A stretch of DNA of 21,258 bases from Bacteroidetes bacterium 4572_114 (GTDB lineage Bacteria; Bacteroidota; Bacteroidia; Bacteroidales; 4484-276), in NCBI GenBank assembly GCA_002254335.1, contig NIVA01000017.1, positions 1-21,258 of the forward strand, read 5' to 3'. Position numbers and translations under genes: made by a program. Each line of letters begins with the position of its first letter. Positions within the stretch are counted from its first letter, which is position 1. The notes below the pieces were generated by a model. The model ran no database searches and was not told the origin of the DNA. It was given only the letters and a program-made list of their open reading frames with translations. Shown here in pieces: positions 7,101-14,656 of the stretch.

Positions 7101-9295
7101 AAATCGATATCCACCGCTTCATAAGGAACTGTTGGCGTGCCGTGGAAAAGTCCCTGTTCCGTGATTTCCATCTCAGTTTGGCTGTAATCAGGTTCGAGGG
7201 TCGCCATTGTATTTGGAGGGATATTGAATGTGCTTGAAATGTCTAACAAATCAAAATTAAAAGCATCCCCCTCCGATACCCCGCTATGCCATTCGTTCCA
7301 GGCAGAGCTGTTAATGTCGCCGTAATAAAATTCTATAGTCCCATCCGGGTAAAGGCTTACCGCAAAATTCAGGATGTTGTTTGTGCCATATTCCACAGCT
7401 TTCCACCTGAATGTGGCTTTGGATGCATCACCTTCATACCATATCCCCCCTCCATTATTTACCCCATTTGGCTTGCACATATATGGCGAAATATTCATTA
7501 CATTTTTAAAAACATTAAACTCATCGGTAATGAATGTCCAGGGGTGTTCGCCTGGCTCAAACATAATAAAACCGTCAGCGTGTGGGTAAAGGGTGTTATA
7601 AACCTTTCCGTAAAACGGGAAACCGAAATCAATCTCTTTTTCGGCATGGCCTGATATGGAATTATTTGGATAAAGCTGTTCCTGGCTGATGTTGGGAAAT
7701 GGCGCAGTAGAATAGGTGTAGTCATAATCCTGGCGGATTTTCCATCGGTAGGGTCCTGTGCCCCCTGTTCCGAGCATTTGTTCCGCATAAGGTTCATTAA
7801 TGACAGCAGCCGGTAAATCCATATTTAATACTTCAGGCGGATCAAAATTTATTGTTGCACCAACATCAAGTGTCGTCAATCCATTTTCCACGAGGGGAAC
7901 ATTTGTTTGTGGGCAGGGATATTCAACCAATCCGTTGGTATAATCCATCACCGACCAACTGTCAATTATTCCCGTCCCTGCATTTCCGGCATCTGCTTCG
8001 TTTACCATCAAAAAGAAAGTAGCATCGGCACCAGTCTCAATATAGCCAAGCAATGATGACACGTCCAGGCCAAATTCAAGGGTTTTATCAGCCTGCGAAG
8101 TCCCGCCCTGCATGTATTTATCTCCGCCCTGATAATTTAAAATAGGGAATTCCATAATGAATTCGGGTTCGGTGGCATTCGGTTGTGAAGATACCCCGGC
8201 CATTACTTTTATTTTATTCCTCGAATCATGTGTGAGTGTTGCCTTAAAAGTTAACTGCGGATCGGGTGTATCCTTTGCATTGATTACACCTACAGATTGA
8301 TTCCAAACCCCACCCTGTTCAAGTGTGCGGCAAAGGGCATTGTAGGTGCAGTAAGCAAAACCCGCATTCCCCCAACTGCTTGCATAATAGCTATTGGCGA
8401 GTTTTACGCCACCAATTTCCCAATCGCGGAAATCAACAATGCCATCATTATTAATGTCGAGATGGTTGGTGTATTGCCCGTCGTTGTTGTAATCCCATCT
8501 GATGGAATCGTGATATCCTACGACACACAATGCGTGGTTGGCATACGACCCAAATGTGGTAATTACATATTTGCCAGCTTCCGGGGTACCAGATGGCAAG
8601 GTGTTGTTTACCCCGCCATATGAAATATAAATATTTGCAACACCTCCCGTTTCGGAGCCATCGAGGTGATCGTTTATCCAGTGCCTGAGCGTATTCAACC
8701 CATCTTCATCTTTTAACGAAATGGAATAAAAATCCCAAAGCCTGTTCTTCAAAGCGTTGTAATACTCATCATATCCCGACATCCACCGCGAAACGCCACC
8801 GTAATTAAGTGATCCGCCATAATCGGTTACATTGGGGGTGCCGGCATGTTTTATTATTGTCCAGCTATCAAAAAACGGACAAGCTGTACCATTGCCCCGG
8901 TTGCTCCAGTTAAAAACCCAATGGGTGGGATAAAGGTTGTCGTTTACATTCGCCGGCAGGTTACGGAGCCTGTCAATTTCATAAGTATAAGTATAAGCAA
9001 CTGCGCTGGCCTGGCCACATTCCAGGTCGCTTTGGTTAAAAATAGACCTGAAATATGGCAACTCAGAATTATCGACCGACTCAGGCAACACCCTGTCGCG
9101 ATAACTGTCGGGCAGTTCCAATACGGGCAGGGACTCTAAGAACATCATTTCCTTTTCATCAATAAGCGGCAGGCCATCAACAAAAATGACCTCTTTGCCA
9201 TTGACAATTTTCCTGGTTTTTTCTTGTGAATAAATCTCTATTGAAGAAAATAAAAAGGATAGAATTGCGAGTAACAAAAAGTAATAATTTTTCAT
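4196..9295 (-). CDS. Secreted multidomain papain/C39-like peptidase with truncated T9SS domain
   Basis: This 1699-residue protein starts with a clear signal peptide (MKNYYFLLLAILSFLFSS, cleavage near YSQ). Residues about 85-340 look like a papain/C39-type cysteine peptidase: NQSDLECGQAS (candidate Cys93 with preceding Gln), NHALCVVGYHDS (His254) and LANSYYASSWGNAGF (Asn301). Between His and Asn lie EF-hand/dockerin-like calcium loops (DYNNDGQYT and DINNDGIVDFRD, about 268-291). Ig-like and CARDB-like beta domains follow to about 980. A MAM/jelly-roll-like domain spans about 990-1120, and several Cys-containing Ig/PKD-like repeats follow. The C-terminus (NPYQNPTSGTLHITGIDG, then YQVEIF and stop) is only the start of a T9SS type A sorting domain; about 50 residues are missing. 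It is probably surface-targeted by descent, but secretion may be impaired. The catalytic residues are my alignment by eye. Confidence 0.75.
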   Translation of the reverse strand: MKNYYFLLLAILSFLFSSIEIYSQEKTRKIVNGKEVIFVDGLPLIDEKEMMFLESLPVLELPDSYRDRVLPESVDNSELPYFRSIFNQSDLECGQASAVAYTYTYEIDRLRNLPANVNDNLYPTHWVFNWSNRGNGTACPFFDSWTIIKHAGTPNVTDYGGSLNYGGVSRWMSGYDEYYNALKNRLWDFYSISLKDEDGLNTLRHWINDHLDGSETGGVANIYISYGGVNNTLPSGTPEAGKYVITTFGSYANHALCVVGYHDSIRWDYNNDGQYTNHLDINNDGIVDFRDWEIGGVKLANSYYASSWGNAGFAYCTYNALCRTLEQGGVWNQSVGVINAKDTPDPQLTFKATLTHDSRNKIKVMAGVSSQPNATEPEFIMEFPILNYQGGDKYMQGGTSQADKTLEFGLDVSSLLGYIETGADATFFLMVNEADAGNAGTGIIDSWSVMDYTNGLVEYPCPQTNVPLVENGLTTLDVGATINFDPPEVLNMDLPAAVINEPYAEQMLGTGGTGPYRWKIRQDYDYTYSTAPFPNISQEQLYPNNSISGHAEKEIDFGFPFYGKVYNTLYPHADGFIMFEPGEHPWTFITDEFNVFKNVMNISPYMCKPNGVNNGGGIWYEGDASKATFRWKAVEYGTNNILNFAVSLYPDGTIEFYYGDINSSAWNEWHSGVSEGDAFNFDLLDISSTFNIPPNTMATLEPDYSQTEMEITEQGLFHGTPTVPYEAVDIDFFVEDVNGLWSTKTLPFFTDGINSIVIREVTVAAGNDNIIEYGESVGMTIELQNISGEAIDATEMTISIEDEYVTLTDDAEALATFGPGETIVFEDAFAFDVSLEVPNNHDIIFATAIEAEAETYESHIYLKAYSPDLQFAGITFDDGNNGYLEPGETVQVYVDLKNYGGGTAYNLELLFENPDPYITVNEASFTEDELPGYGTVTAQFGITIDGSTPISHTTTFNVSAVADYGFSANDSFVATIGMIFEDFESGNFDMYDWGFSGDADWSIDTENPYEGIYCMKSGDVDDYQSSHAHLTIDVFADGQISFYYKVSSEATYDFLRFYIDGNEKGAWEGEVGWAEATFDVQAGEHTFKWSYEKDYSVSNGGDCAWIDFIIFPPMALQTMTCYAGQDMEVCENDPPTMNAAAANYQSLLWVTSGDGRFSVDTILNPVFTPGPGDISNGFVELTLEVSNGAGNTLSDAVTVYFSHLPVVYAGPNTAYCKDVIEIEIFGTTSYSEQFEWATSGDGTFEDATAPETIYWPGANDLATGNVTLTLTGFSIPPCTGATSHQMKITFRPLPVLTFNGIDQFCHNSPPHQLNECSPAGGEYSGPGVEDGWFYPDIAGEGEHEINYHYVNPLTLCANDITFIIIVLPSQVVDLPIGWSGISSFLMPVSQDIPEMFSGIENQLLILYNLDGSIYYPGGNLIPTAAWDIYSGYCIKMAQPMLMGFCGDYLQDINVPLSEGWNLAPMLSKNPVSCEFIFGLNDDIMIVKEVAGSKVFWEEMGINTLSLLLPGQAYFVYCTAETSISYPAFSDGVLLEEKPVETYGSPFGQTVPTPSSHILAFTGNSISGLKKGDVIGAFNPLSVCPGQTVIYGQDKNISLTIYGDDPYTETTDGMINGENISYKLYRPSDDTWFNLELTFDPDYRDGNTFSQEGISVVTDVVLSPLKLNTICPNRINPYQNPTSGTLHITGIDGKYQVEIF

Positions 9296-9691
9296 AAGGT
9301 GTTTATTTTAAAGTGAATCTGTATGACAAGTTAAAAATAAGGTGTTAATAATTTTATTTTTTGGTTAATGGTTTATTGATAATTAGAAATTGCCAAATGT
9401 ATAAATATTTTAGGGTTTCCAAAGAGTGCATCCTGAGTATATTCATTTTCTTGTTACTTCTTTTCCGGATATTTCGGAAATCGAATTAGCAGCTAAAATT
9501 ATGGATTGTCCCTAATATTTTATTATTCCAATTAAGCCCATATTTCGCGGCCCCGCCTGCCATAGCGAAGCGGCGGACAGGTCTGCCGCTGAATCTAATT
9601 TCCGCAGAGACATTAAAAACCATATTTTTAAAAATCAACTCCAGCACATCAAAATAGTATTTAGCCGATAACCGGCCGCCAGCTTTCTATA
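9296..9691. other. AT-rich intergenic region with a GC-rich island
   Basis: This 396-bp gap lies between hutH and the start of the large secreted gene, both on the minus strand. It is AT-rich apart from about 9549-9592, which contains GCCTGCCATAGCGAAGCGG and GGACAGGTCTGCCGC, with complementary CCTG/CAGG parts. That block resembles intergenic repeats common in Bacteroidota and could be a hutH transcript end. No ORF or clear promoter was recognised. Confidence 0.4.
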
Positions 9692-11215
9692 CTAAAGTTC
9701 ATACTTCCTCACATCCTCCCTGGGAAGTTCAAACTCAATTTCCCTAAGGAAATCCACCGAGGCATTGATATCTTCGTACATCACCTTATCGTTTTCGATG
9801 AACCGGACTTTTTTGCGATATTGCGAAAGAAAGTTTTCTAAGTAGGGGGAGGTCTTTGTTGGGCGGCGGAATTCCATGGCCTGTGCAGCATTAAAGAGTT
9901 CGATGGCAAGGATGCGCTCAAGGTTTTCCAACACTTTATAAGCTTTGGTGGCAGCATTGGCGCCCATACTTACGTGGTCTTCCTGTCCCTGCGACGATTC
10001 GATGGTATCCACCGATGCCGGGGTACATAAAATTTTATTTTGATTGACGATGGAAGCAGCAGTATATTGTGGGATCATAAAACCCGAATTTAGCCCCGGG
10101 TTGGCAACCAGAAAATGGGGCAGGCCCCGTTTGCCGTCCAGCAATTGAAATGTCCGCCGTTCTGAAATACTTCCCAGCTCCGACATTGCAATGCAAAGGT
10201 TATCGAGGGCAAGCGCCAGTGGCTGGCCATGGAAATTCCCTGCCGAAATAATCAGGTCTTCGTCAGGGAAAATTGTGGGGTTGTCGGTAACCGCGTTTAC
10301 TTCCATCCTAAAAACATAGGAAACATAAGCGATTGAATCCTTTGATGCCCCATGTACCTGTGGGATACAACGAAAAGAGTAAGGATCCTGCACATGTTTT
10401 TTAGTGCGGTTGATCATTTCGCTGCCATCAAGTATATGCCTGATCCTGCCGGCAGTCCTTATCTGGCCCTTGTGATGCCTGATCTGCTGTATCAGGTCGT
10501 GAAAAGGTTCAATACGGCCGTCGAAGGCATCCAGTGATAGTGCACCAATAACATCCGCTAACCTTGATAATTTGAATATCCTGAGGCAAAGATAAATTCC
10601 ATAGGCGCTCATAAATTGTGTCCCGTTAAGCAGTGCCAGGCCTTCCTTCGAGCGCAGGTGTATAGGTTCCCATCCCAGTTTTTCCAATACGCCGGCGGAG
10701 GCTTGTTTTTGTCCCTGGTAATAAACTACGCCCTTGCCGATAAGTGGCAGGCTCATGTGGGCCAGTGGCGCCAGGTCGCCCGAAGCGCCCAGTGACCCCT
10801 GCTGGTAAACCACCGGGATAATATCGTTGTTGAACATATCGATCAGCCGTTGTACGGTTGAAAGCTGGACCCCGGAGTGGCCATAAGAAAGTGCATGGGC
10901 CTTTAGCAGCAACATCAGTTTTGCAATCTCCATCGGGACTTCATCTCCCATCCCGCAGGCATGCGACATCACCAGGTTTTCCTGCAATTGATTAAGGTCC
11001 CCTTTGGAAATACTCACATCGGCCAACGCACCAAAACCCGTGTTGATACCATAAATGGGATCATCGCTTCCGGCCATTTTCCTGTCGAGATATTCACGAC
11101 ATTTAATAATTTTTGATGTAGCCTCTTCCGACAATGTAAGCCTGTAGCCCTCTTTGATAATCCTTTCTACATCTTCGAAATTCAACAATTTGGAACTGAT
11201 TTGGTGTGTTTTCAT
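9692..11215 (-). CDS. hutH: Histidine ammonia-lyase
   Basis: HutH deaminates L-histidine to trans-urocanate and ammonia, the first step of histidine degradation in the cytoplasm. The 507-residue length is typical of the family. The Ala-Ser-Gly triad that cyclises to the MIO prosthetic group is at A144-S145-G146 in GSLGASGDLAPLAHM. Other signature parts are YGINTGFGALADV (Tyr55), NLVMSHACGMG (His85), LLNGTQFMSA, VTDNPTIF, GNFHGQPLALALDN and QEDHVSMGANAATKA. All are intact, so the enzyme should be active. The gene stands alone here: no hutU, hutI or hutG is next to it. A candidate -7 box lies 28 bp upstream of the ATG at 11215. It is divergent from mutA across a 205-bp region. Confidence 0.97.
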   Translation of the reverse strand: MKTHQISSKLLNFEDVERIIKEGYRLTLSEEATSKIIKCREYLDRKMAGSDDPIYGINTGFGALADVSISKGDLNQLQENLVMSHACGMGDEVPMEIAKLMLLLKAHALSYGHSGVQLSTVQRLIDMFNNDIIPVVYQQGSLGASGDLAPLAHMSLPLIGKGVVYYQGQKQASAGVLEKLGWEPIHLRSKEGLALLNGTQFMSAYGIYLCLRIFKLSRLADVIGALSLDAFDGRIEPFHDLIQQIRHHKGQIRTAGRIRHILDGSEMINRTKKHVQDPYSFRCIPQVHGASKDSIAYVSYVFRMEVNAVTDNPTIFPDEDLIISAGNFHGQPLALALDNLCIAMSELGSISERRTFQLLDGKRGLPHFLVANPGLNSGFMIPQYTAASIVNQNKILCTPASVDTIESSQGQEDHVSMGANAATKAYKVLENLERILAIELFNAAQAMEFRRPTKTSPYLENFLSQYRKKVRFIENDKVMYEDINASVDFLREIEFELPREDVRKYEL

Positions 11216-11242
11216 CTCAAGTTATTTTTAAATGTAAGTATG

Positions 11243-11250
11243 CAAAAGTA
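11243..11250 (-). promoter_or_regulatory. Candidate Bacteroidota -7 box for hutH
   Basis: On the minus strand the sequence reads TACTTTTG, matching the Bacteroidota -7 consensus TAnnTTTG. It would give a leader of roughly 20 nt before the hutH ATG. No convincing -33 TTG element at the usual 19-21 nt spacing is seen. Confidence 0.45.
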
Positions 11251-11336
11251 TAGTTTATTGTAAGAATTTGTAACTCGTTGTGTTAATTATTTAACAATAA
11301 ACTTGTGCCCAAATATCCCAAGAATAATTTTTGTTA

Positions 11337-11344
11337 TAATTTTG
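11337..11344 (+). promoter_or_regulatory. Candidate Bacteroidota -7 box for mutA
   Basis: TAATTTTG matches the TAnnTTTG consensus and lies 76 bp upstream of the mutA ATG, implying a leader of about 70 nt. A good -33 element was not found at standard spacing. Confidence 0.4.
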
Positions 11345-11420
11345 CCCCTCTCAATTTTCAAACTATTTGTAATTGAGGATATAAACATCAATAATGGTAA
11401 TTATTTAAATCCAACAACAT

Positions 11421-13280
11421 ATGGATCCTTCACAAATAAAAAATAATCAGGAAAAACTATTCGGTATTTTCCCTCCGGTTTCAACTGAGGACTGGGAAGC
11501 TCTGATAGCAAAAGACCTAAAAGGTGCTGACTATGGGCGGAAACTGATTTGGAAAACTATGGAAGGTTTCGATGTGAAACCCTATTATCGCGCCGAAGAT
11601 TTAAATGGATTGGAGTACCTTAAAACTTTTCCGGGGGATTTTCCATTTGTAAGAAGCGGCCGCATTAGAGAAAACAATTGGTTTATCCGTCAGGATTTGG
11701 TTGTTGAAAACATTGAAAAGGCCAACAAAAAAGCACTTGATATTCTGATGAAAGGGATCGATTCGGTGGGATTTATACTCAACAGTTCCCGCGTACCTTC
11801 CATTGATGAGATAGAAAAGCTCATGGAAAATATCTACGCCCAGATTGTTGAGGTCAATTTCATTTGTGGCCATCAGTCACCTGAGGTTTTGGATATTTAC
11901 TTAGAACTGGTTAAGAAATATAACCGTGACCTTCAAAAAATACATGGCTCAACCAATTTCGACCCAATAGCAAATTTAATTCTGAAAGGTAAATTCTACA
12001 ATTCGGAAAAATCGGATTTTGAAACATGTAAGCAGCTTATCGAAAAATCAAAACATGTCCCACACTTTAGGACAATTGCCATAAATGCGGCCATATTTAA
12101 AAACTCTGGCTCATCCATTGTTGAGGAGCTGGCTTTTGGTTTGGCCTGGGGCAACGAATACCTTTCGCGGCTCACTGAAGATGGGTTATCTATCGACAGC
12201 ATTGCCCCAAACCTGAAATTCCAGTTTGGTGTAAGTTCAAATTATTTTATGGAAATTGCAAAGGTCAGGACGGTCAGGTTGCTATGGGCAAAAATCGTAA
12301 ATGCCTATGGGCCATCGGATACCGAAATTACCCGGGCATACATCCATACGGAAACTTCCGACTGGAACAAAACCATGTACGATCCCCACGCCAACCTGCT
12401 CAGGGCCACAACTGAAGCTATGTCGGCAATTATCGGCGGGACTAATTCCTTAACCGTACGCCCTTTCAATGCAATGTTTGAGGACGCCACCAACTTTTCG
12501 GAGCGCATTGCACGAAACCAACAACTGTTGTTAAGAGAGGAATCGCATTTTGATAAGATCGTTGATCCGTCGTCCGGTTCATATTATATCGAAAACCTTA
12601 CCAATTCGATTGCCGAAGAAGCATGGAAATTGTTCCTTGAAGTTGACGAAATGGGAGGTTTTATCCAGGCATTTAAAAAAGGGTTTGTACAGGGGAAAAT
12701 TAAAGGGACTGCCCATAAAAGGGATATGGCCATTGCAACCAGGAAAGAAATTTTGTTGGGGACAAACCAATATCCGAATTTCAACGAGTTTATTTTGAAG
12801 GAGATTAAACCGGAAGTTTTTAATGCCGAAGATCAGACAAATGAGCATGCCCTGGCAGAAACCCTGAAACCATATCGTGGGGCCATGGCCTTTGAAGCGT
12901 TACGCTATAAAACTGACAAATTCGCATTAAAACACAGCAGGCCGCAGGCATTTATGTTTACTTATGGCAAGTTGGCCATGCGCAGGGCAAGATCACAGTT
13001 TTCGAGCAACTTTTTTGCCTGTGCAGGATTTGAGGTAATCGATAATAACGGTTTCAAAACTGTGGACGAGGGCGTTAAAGCCGTTCTAAACTGCAAAGCC
13101 AATATCGTTGTAATTTGTGCCGCCGATGATGATTACCCGGTAATAGCCCCTGAAATATTAAAGAAAATTGGAGAAAAAGCAATTGTTGTTGTGGCAGGCT
13201 ACCCGAAAAATATTGTGGAAGAATTAAAATCCAAAGGCATAAAACATTTCATCCATGTAAAATCAAAGTCAGACATATAA
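11421..13280 (+). CDS. mutA: Methylmalonyl-CoA mutase small (beta) subunit
   Basis: MutA is the non-catalytic chain that pairs with MutB to interconvert methylmalonyl-CoA and succinyl-CoA in the propionate/succinate pathway. The 619-residue protein is full length for the family. It has a degenerate TIM-barrel half (SSNYFMEIAKVRTVRLLWAKIV, HTETSDWNKTMYDPHANLLRA, IIGGTNSL, VDPSSGSYYIENLT). A C-terminal Rossmann-like domain (FFACAGFEVIDNNGF through VVVAGYPKNIVEELKSKGI) lacks the B12-binding DxHxxG, as is normal for this subunit. ATG at 11421 opens the conserved FPPVSTEDWEALIAKDLKG region. No frameshift is seen. Its usual partner mutB starts 3.3 kb downstream and is broken, with two ATPase genes in between. 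Confidence 0.95.
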   Translation: MDPSQIKNNQEKLFGIFPPVSTEDWEALIAKDLKGADYGRKLIWKTMEGFDVKPYYRAEDLNGLEYLKTFPGDFPFVRSGRIRENNWFIRQDLVVENIEKANKKALDILMKGIDSVGFILNSSRVPSIDEIEKLMENIYAQIVEVNFICGHQSPEVLDIYLELVKKYNRDLQKIHGSTNFDPIANLILKGKFYNSEKSDFETCKQLIEKSKHVPHFRTIAINAAIFKNSGSSIVEELAFGLAWGNEYLSRLTEDGLSIDSIAPNLKFQFGVSSNYFMEIAKVRTVRLLWAKIVNAYGPSDTEITRAYIHTETSDWNKTMYDPHANLLRATTEAMSAIIGGTNSLTVRPFNAMFEDATNFSERIARNQQLLLREESHFDKIVDPSSGSYYIENLTNSIAEEAWKLFLEVDEMGGFIQAFKKGFVQGKIKGTAHKRDMAIATRKEILLGTNQYPNFNEFILKEIKPEVFNAEDQTNEHALAETLKPYRGAMAFEALRYKTDKFALKHSRPQAFMFTYGKLAMRRARSQFSSNFFACAGFEVIDNNGFKTVDEGVKAVLNCKANIVVICAADDDYPVIAPEILKKIGEKAIVVVAGYPKNIVEELKSKGIKHFIHVKSKSDI

Positions 13281-13311
13281 TACTTTAACTTCAATTTGCA
13301 TTTTAGAAGAC

Positions 13312-13335
13312 AACTGTCTGACAGCTTATTAGACC
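13312..13335 (+). repeat. Left-boundary palindromic repeat, copy of 701-724
   Basis: The 24 bases beginning AACTGTCTGACAGCT and ending TTATTAGACC are identical to the reverse complement of 701-724. A CTCA follows three mismatched bases later in both copies. The core CTGTCTGACAG is a 5-bp-arm palindrome. It lies 31 bp after the mutA stop, at the left edge of the ATPase cassette. A chance 24-bp match in a 21-kb window is very unlikely. Confidence 0.85.
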
Positions 13336-13378
13336 GGGCTCATAAAATATTTGACTGAAGGCAAAAGGCGCAGAAGAT

Positions 13379-13398
13379 GTAAGATAGATTTATCTTAC
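13379..13398. promoter_or_regulatory. Hairpin/dyad GTAAGATA-GATT-TATCTTAC
   Basis: A perfect 8-bp inverted repeat with a 4-nt spacer. Its right arm is the first unit of the 16-bp repeat array (13391-13448). The left arm is the inverse of the fourth unit (TATCTTACAT). It is more likely a protein-binding dyad than a terminator because no U-tract follows. Confidence 0.6.
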
Positions 13399-13453
13399 GA
13401 TAATTTTGTCTTACGATAATATTATCTTACGATGTTTTTATCTTACATTTGCC
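13391..13453 (+). promoter_or_regulatory. Four 16-bp iterons over the ATPase operon promoter
   Basis: Four direct repeats start at 13391, 13407, 13423 and 13439, with a period of exactly 16 bp. The units read TATCTTACGATAATTT, TGTCTTACGATAATAT, TATCTTACGATGTTTT and a last partial unit TATCTTACAT. The core TATC-TTAC-GATA is itself an imperfect dyad. The last unit overlaps the candidate -7 box of the downstream ATPase gene, so protein bound to the array would cover the promoter. This looks like an operator array; the binding protein is unknown. Confidence 0.75.
13444..13451 (+). promoter_or_regulatory. Candidate -7 box of the ATPase operon
   Basis: TACATTTG matches the Bacteroidota TAnnTTTG consensus, 26 bp before the ATG at 13478. 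It overlaps the fourth iteron. No clear -33 TTG is present at normal spacing, since that place is occupied by iterons, which suggests regulated rather than constitutive use. Confidence 0.5.
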
Positions 13454-13477
13454 GAAACTTTTTATGTAACAATCATT

Positions 13478-14644
13478 ATGGCATATAATATTTCAAATAT
13501 TATCGGCAGGGACACTGAAGTAAAAAAGTTATTACGTGTTCTGGAGACTCATAGTATTGTGCTGTCATCGCACCGCCGAATGGGAAAAACTTATCTTCTA
13601 AAAAAAATTAAAGCAACACACCCTGACAATATTGTCCCTCTCTTTTTGATTGTAGAAGGCAAGTCAAGCCCCGAAGAATTTGTTTACGACTTATATCGTT
13701 GCCTGCAGGAAGAAGGTTTGATCACAATTGGTAAAAGCAAAAGATTTCATAACTGGTACGAAAAAACAATTGCAGGCCAGGAGATAAAAGAGATGAAGCT
13801 TCCTTCGTTTCGCCCACATTGGAAAGAGGCCCTGCGAAAAATTATTGAAGGCCTGCTTGAAGAGCAAAAAGGAAAAACTATTGTCATCATGATAGATGAA
13901 TTTCCAATTATGTTGTACAAATTTATCATGGAATATAAACTTGTTAATGAGGCAGTAGAATTAATTGACACATTAAGGGAAATCAGACAAGTATATGGGG
14001 ATAGGGGCATACGGTTTATTTTCTGTGGCTCAATTGGAATTAATGTTGTATTGGAAAAACTAAAAAAATCACACAACTATGCAGGCGAACCCCTAAATGA
14101 CATGAGCATGGAAATACTTGATGCCATGAACATTGGAGATGCTAAAAAATTGGTAAGGCATCTTATTGAAGTTAAGGAAATAAGCATTGAACCAGATAAC
14201 GATAATACAATTGACGAATTATGTAAATCCGTTGATAGTTTACCATTTTATATAGATTTAATCATCAAAGAGATCGATGTTAACCAAAGTATCATTTCCC
14301 CCGAATCAATAAAAAATGAAGTAGAGAGGTTAATTTTAGCAGCTGGCAATCAAGGGCAATTTAATCACTATACAGATAGGATTTCGACTTATTATGAAAA
14401 GGATATGGGGAAAATCTCAAGAAAAACCCTCAATTGGCTTTCAACCAAAGAAAATTTTGTTGATGAATTGGAAATCTTTAACATGTTGGCCGGGCAACAA
14501 AAAATAGAAGAGGATGTAGTTAGGGGCGTGTTAAAAAAGTTATTCGATGATTTATACCTGGACAGGAAAATAAATAGGGGAAAACGTTTTTATAAATTCA
14601 AATACAATTTGCTGAGAAAATGGTGGATGGTCAACTTCGGATAA
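13478..14644 (+). CDS. ATPase_2/STAND-like P-loop ATPase
   Basis: Taking the ATG at 13478 gives 388 residues. A TTG 72 bp upstream would extend the frame, but it lies inside the iterons and before the -7 box. The N-terminus IIGRDTEVKKLL is the usual lead-in of archaeal-type ATPase_2 (PF01637-like) proteins. Walker A is S31-H-R-R-M-G36-K37-T38, with the first Gly replaced as in that clade. Walker B is IVIMID141-E142, and a sensor-like FIFCGSIG is at about 181-188. The C-terminus YKFKYNLLRKWW matches the family's winged-helix end. A helical region at about 205-300 follows the ATPase core. It is the first gene of a two-gene operon, 12 bp before the next. Codons look more AT-rich than in mutA. 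The function is unknown; a conformational switch or regulator is possible. Confidence 0.8.
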   Translation: MAYNISNIIGRDTEVKKLLRVLETHSIVLSSHRRMGKTYLLKKIKATHPDNIVPLFLIVEGKSSPEEFVYDLYRCLQEEGLITIGKSKRFHNWYEKTIAGQEIKEMKLPSFRPHWKEALRKIIEGLLEEQKGKTIVIMIDEFPIMLYKFIMEYKLVNEAVELIDTLREIRQVYGDRGIRFIFCGSIGINVVLEKLKKSHNYAGEPLNDMSMEILDAMNIGDAKKLVRHLIEVKEISIEPDNDNTIDELCKSVDSLPFYIDLIIKEIDVNQSIISPESIKNEVERLILAAGNQGQFNHYTDRISTYYEKDMGKISRKTLNWLSTKENFVDELEIFNMLAGQQKIEEDVVRGVLKKLFDDLYLDRKINRGKRFYKFKYNLLRKWWMVNFG

Positions 14645-14656
14645 AAAAGGACTTAC

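Noticed and set aside
9000..9040. Catalytic Cys of the papain-like domain replaced by Ala (CGQAS read as CGSCW)
   Set aside because: Spacing from the preceding Gln fits better with Cys93 of ECGQ being the nucleophile, as in C39-type enzymes; left open but not claimed.
9549..9592. GC-rich block as a structured RNA or riboswitch
   Set aside because: It lies downstream of hutH, not in a leader, and its pairing is imperfect; it looks like a common intergenic repeat.
13391..13453. Short regular repeats that might be a CRISPR array
   Set aside because: The 16-bp period has no unique spacers, the units are too short, no cas genes are near, and the array sits on a promoter.
13406..13477. Upstream TTG start extending the first ATPase by 24 residues
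   Set aside because: It lies inside the iterons and upstream of the -7 box; ATG 13478 directly precedes the conserved IIGRDTE lead-in.
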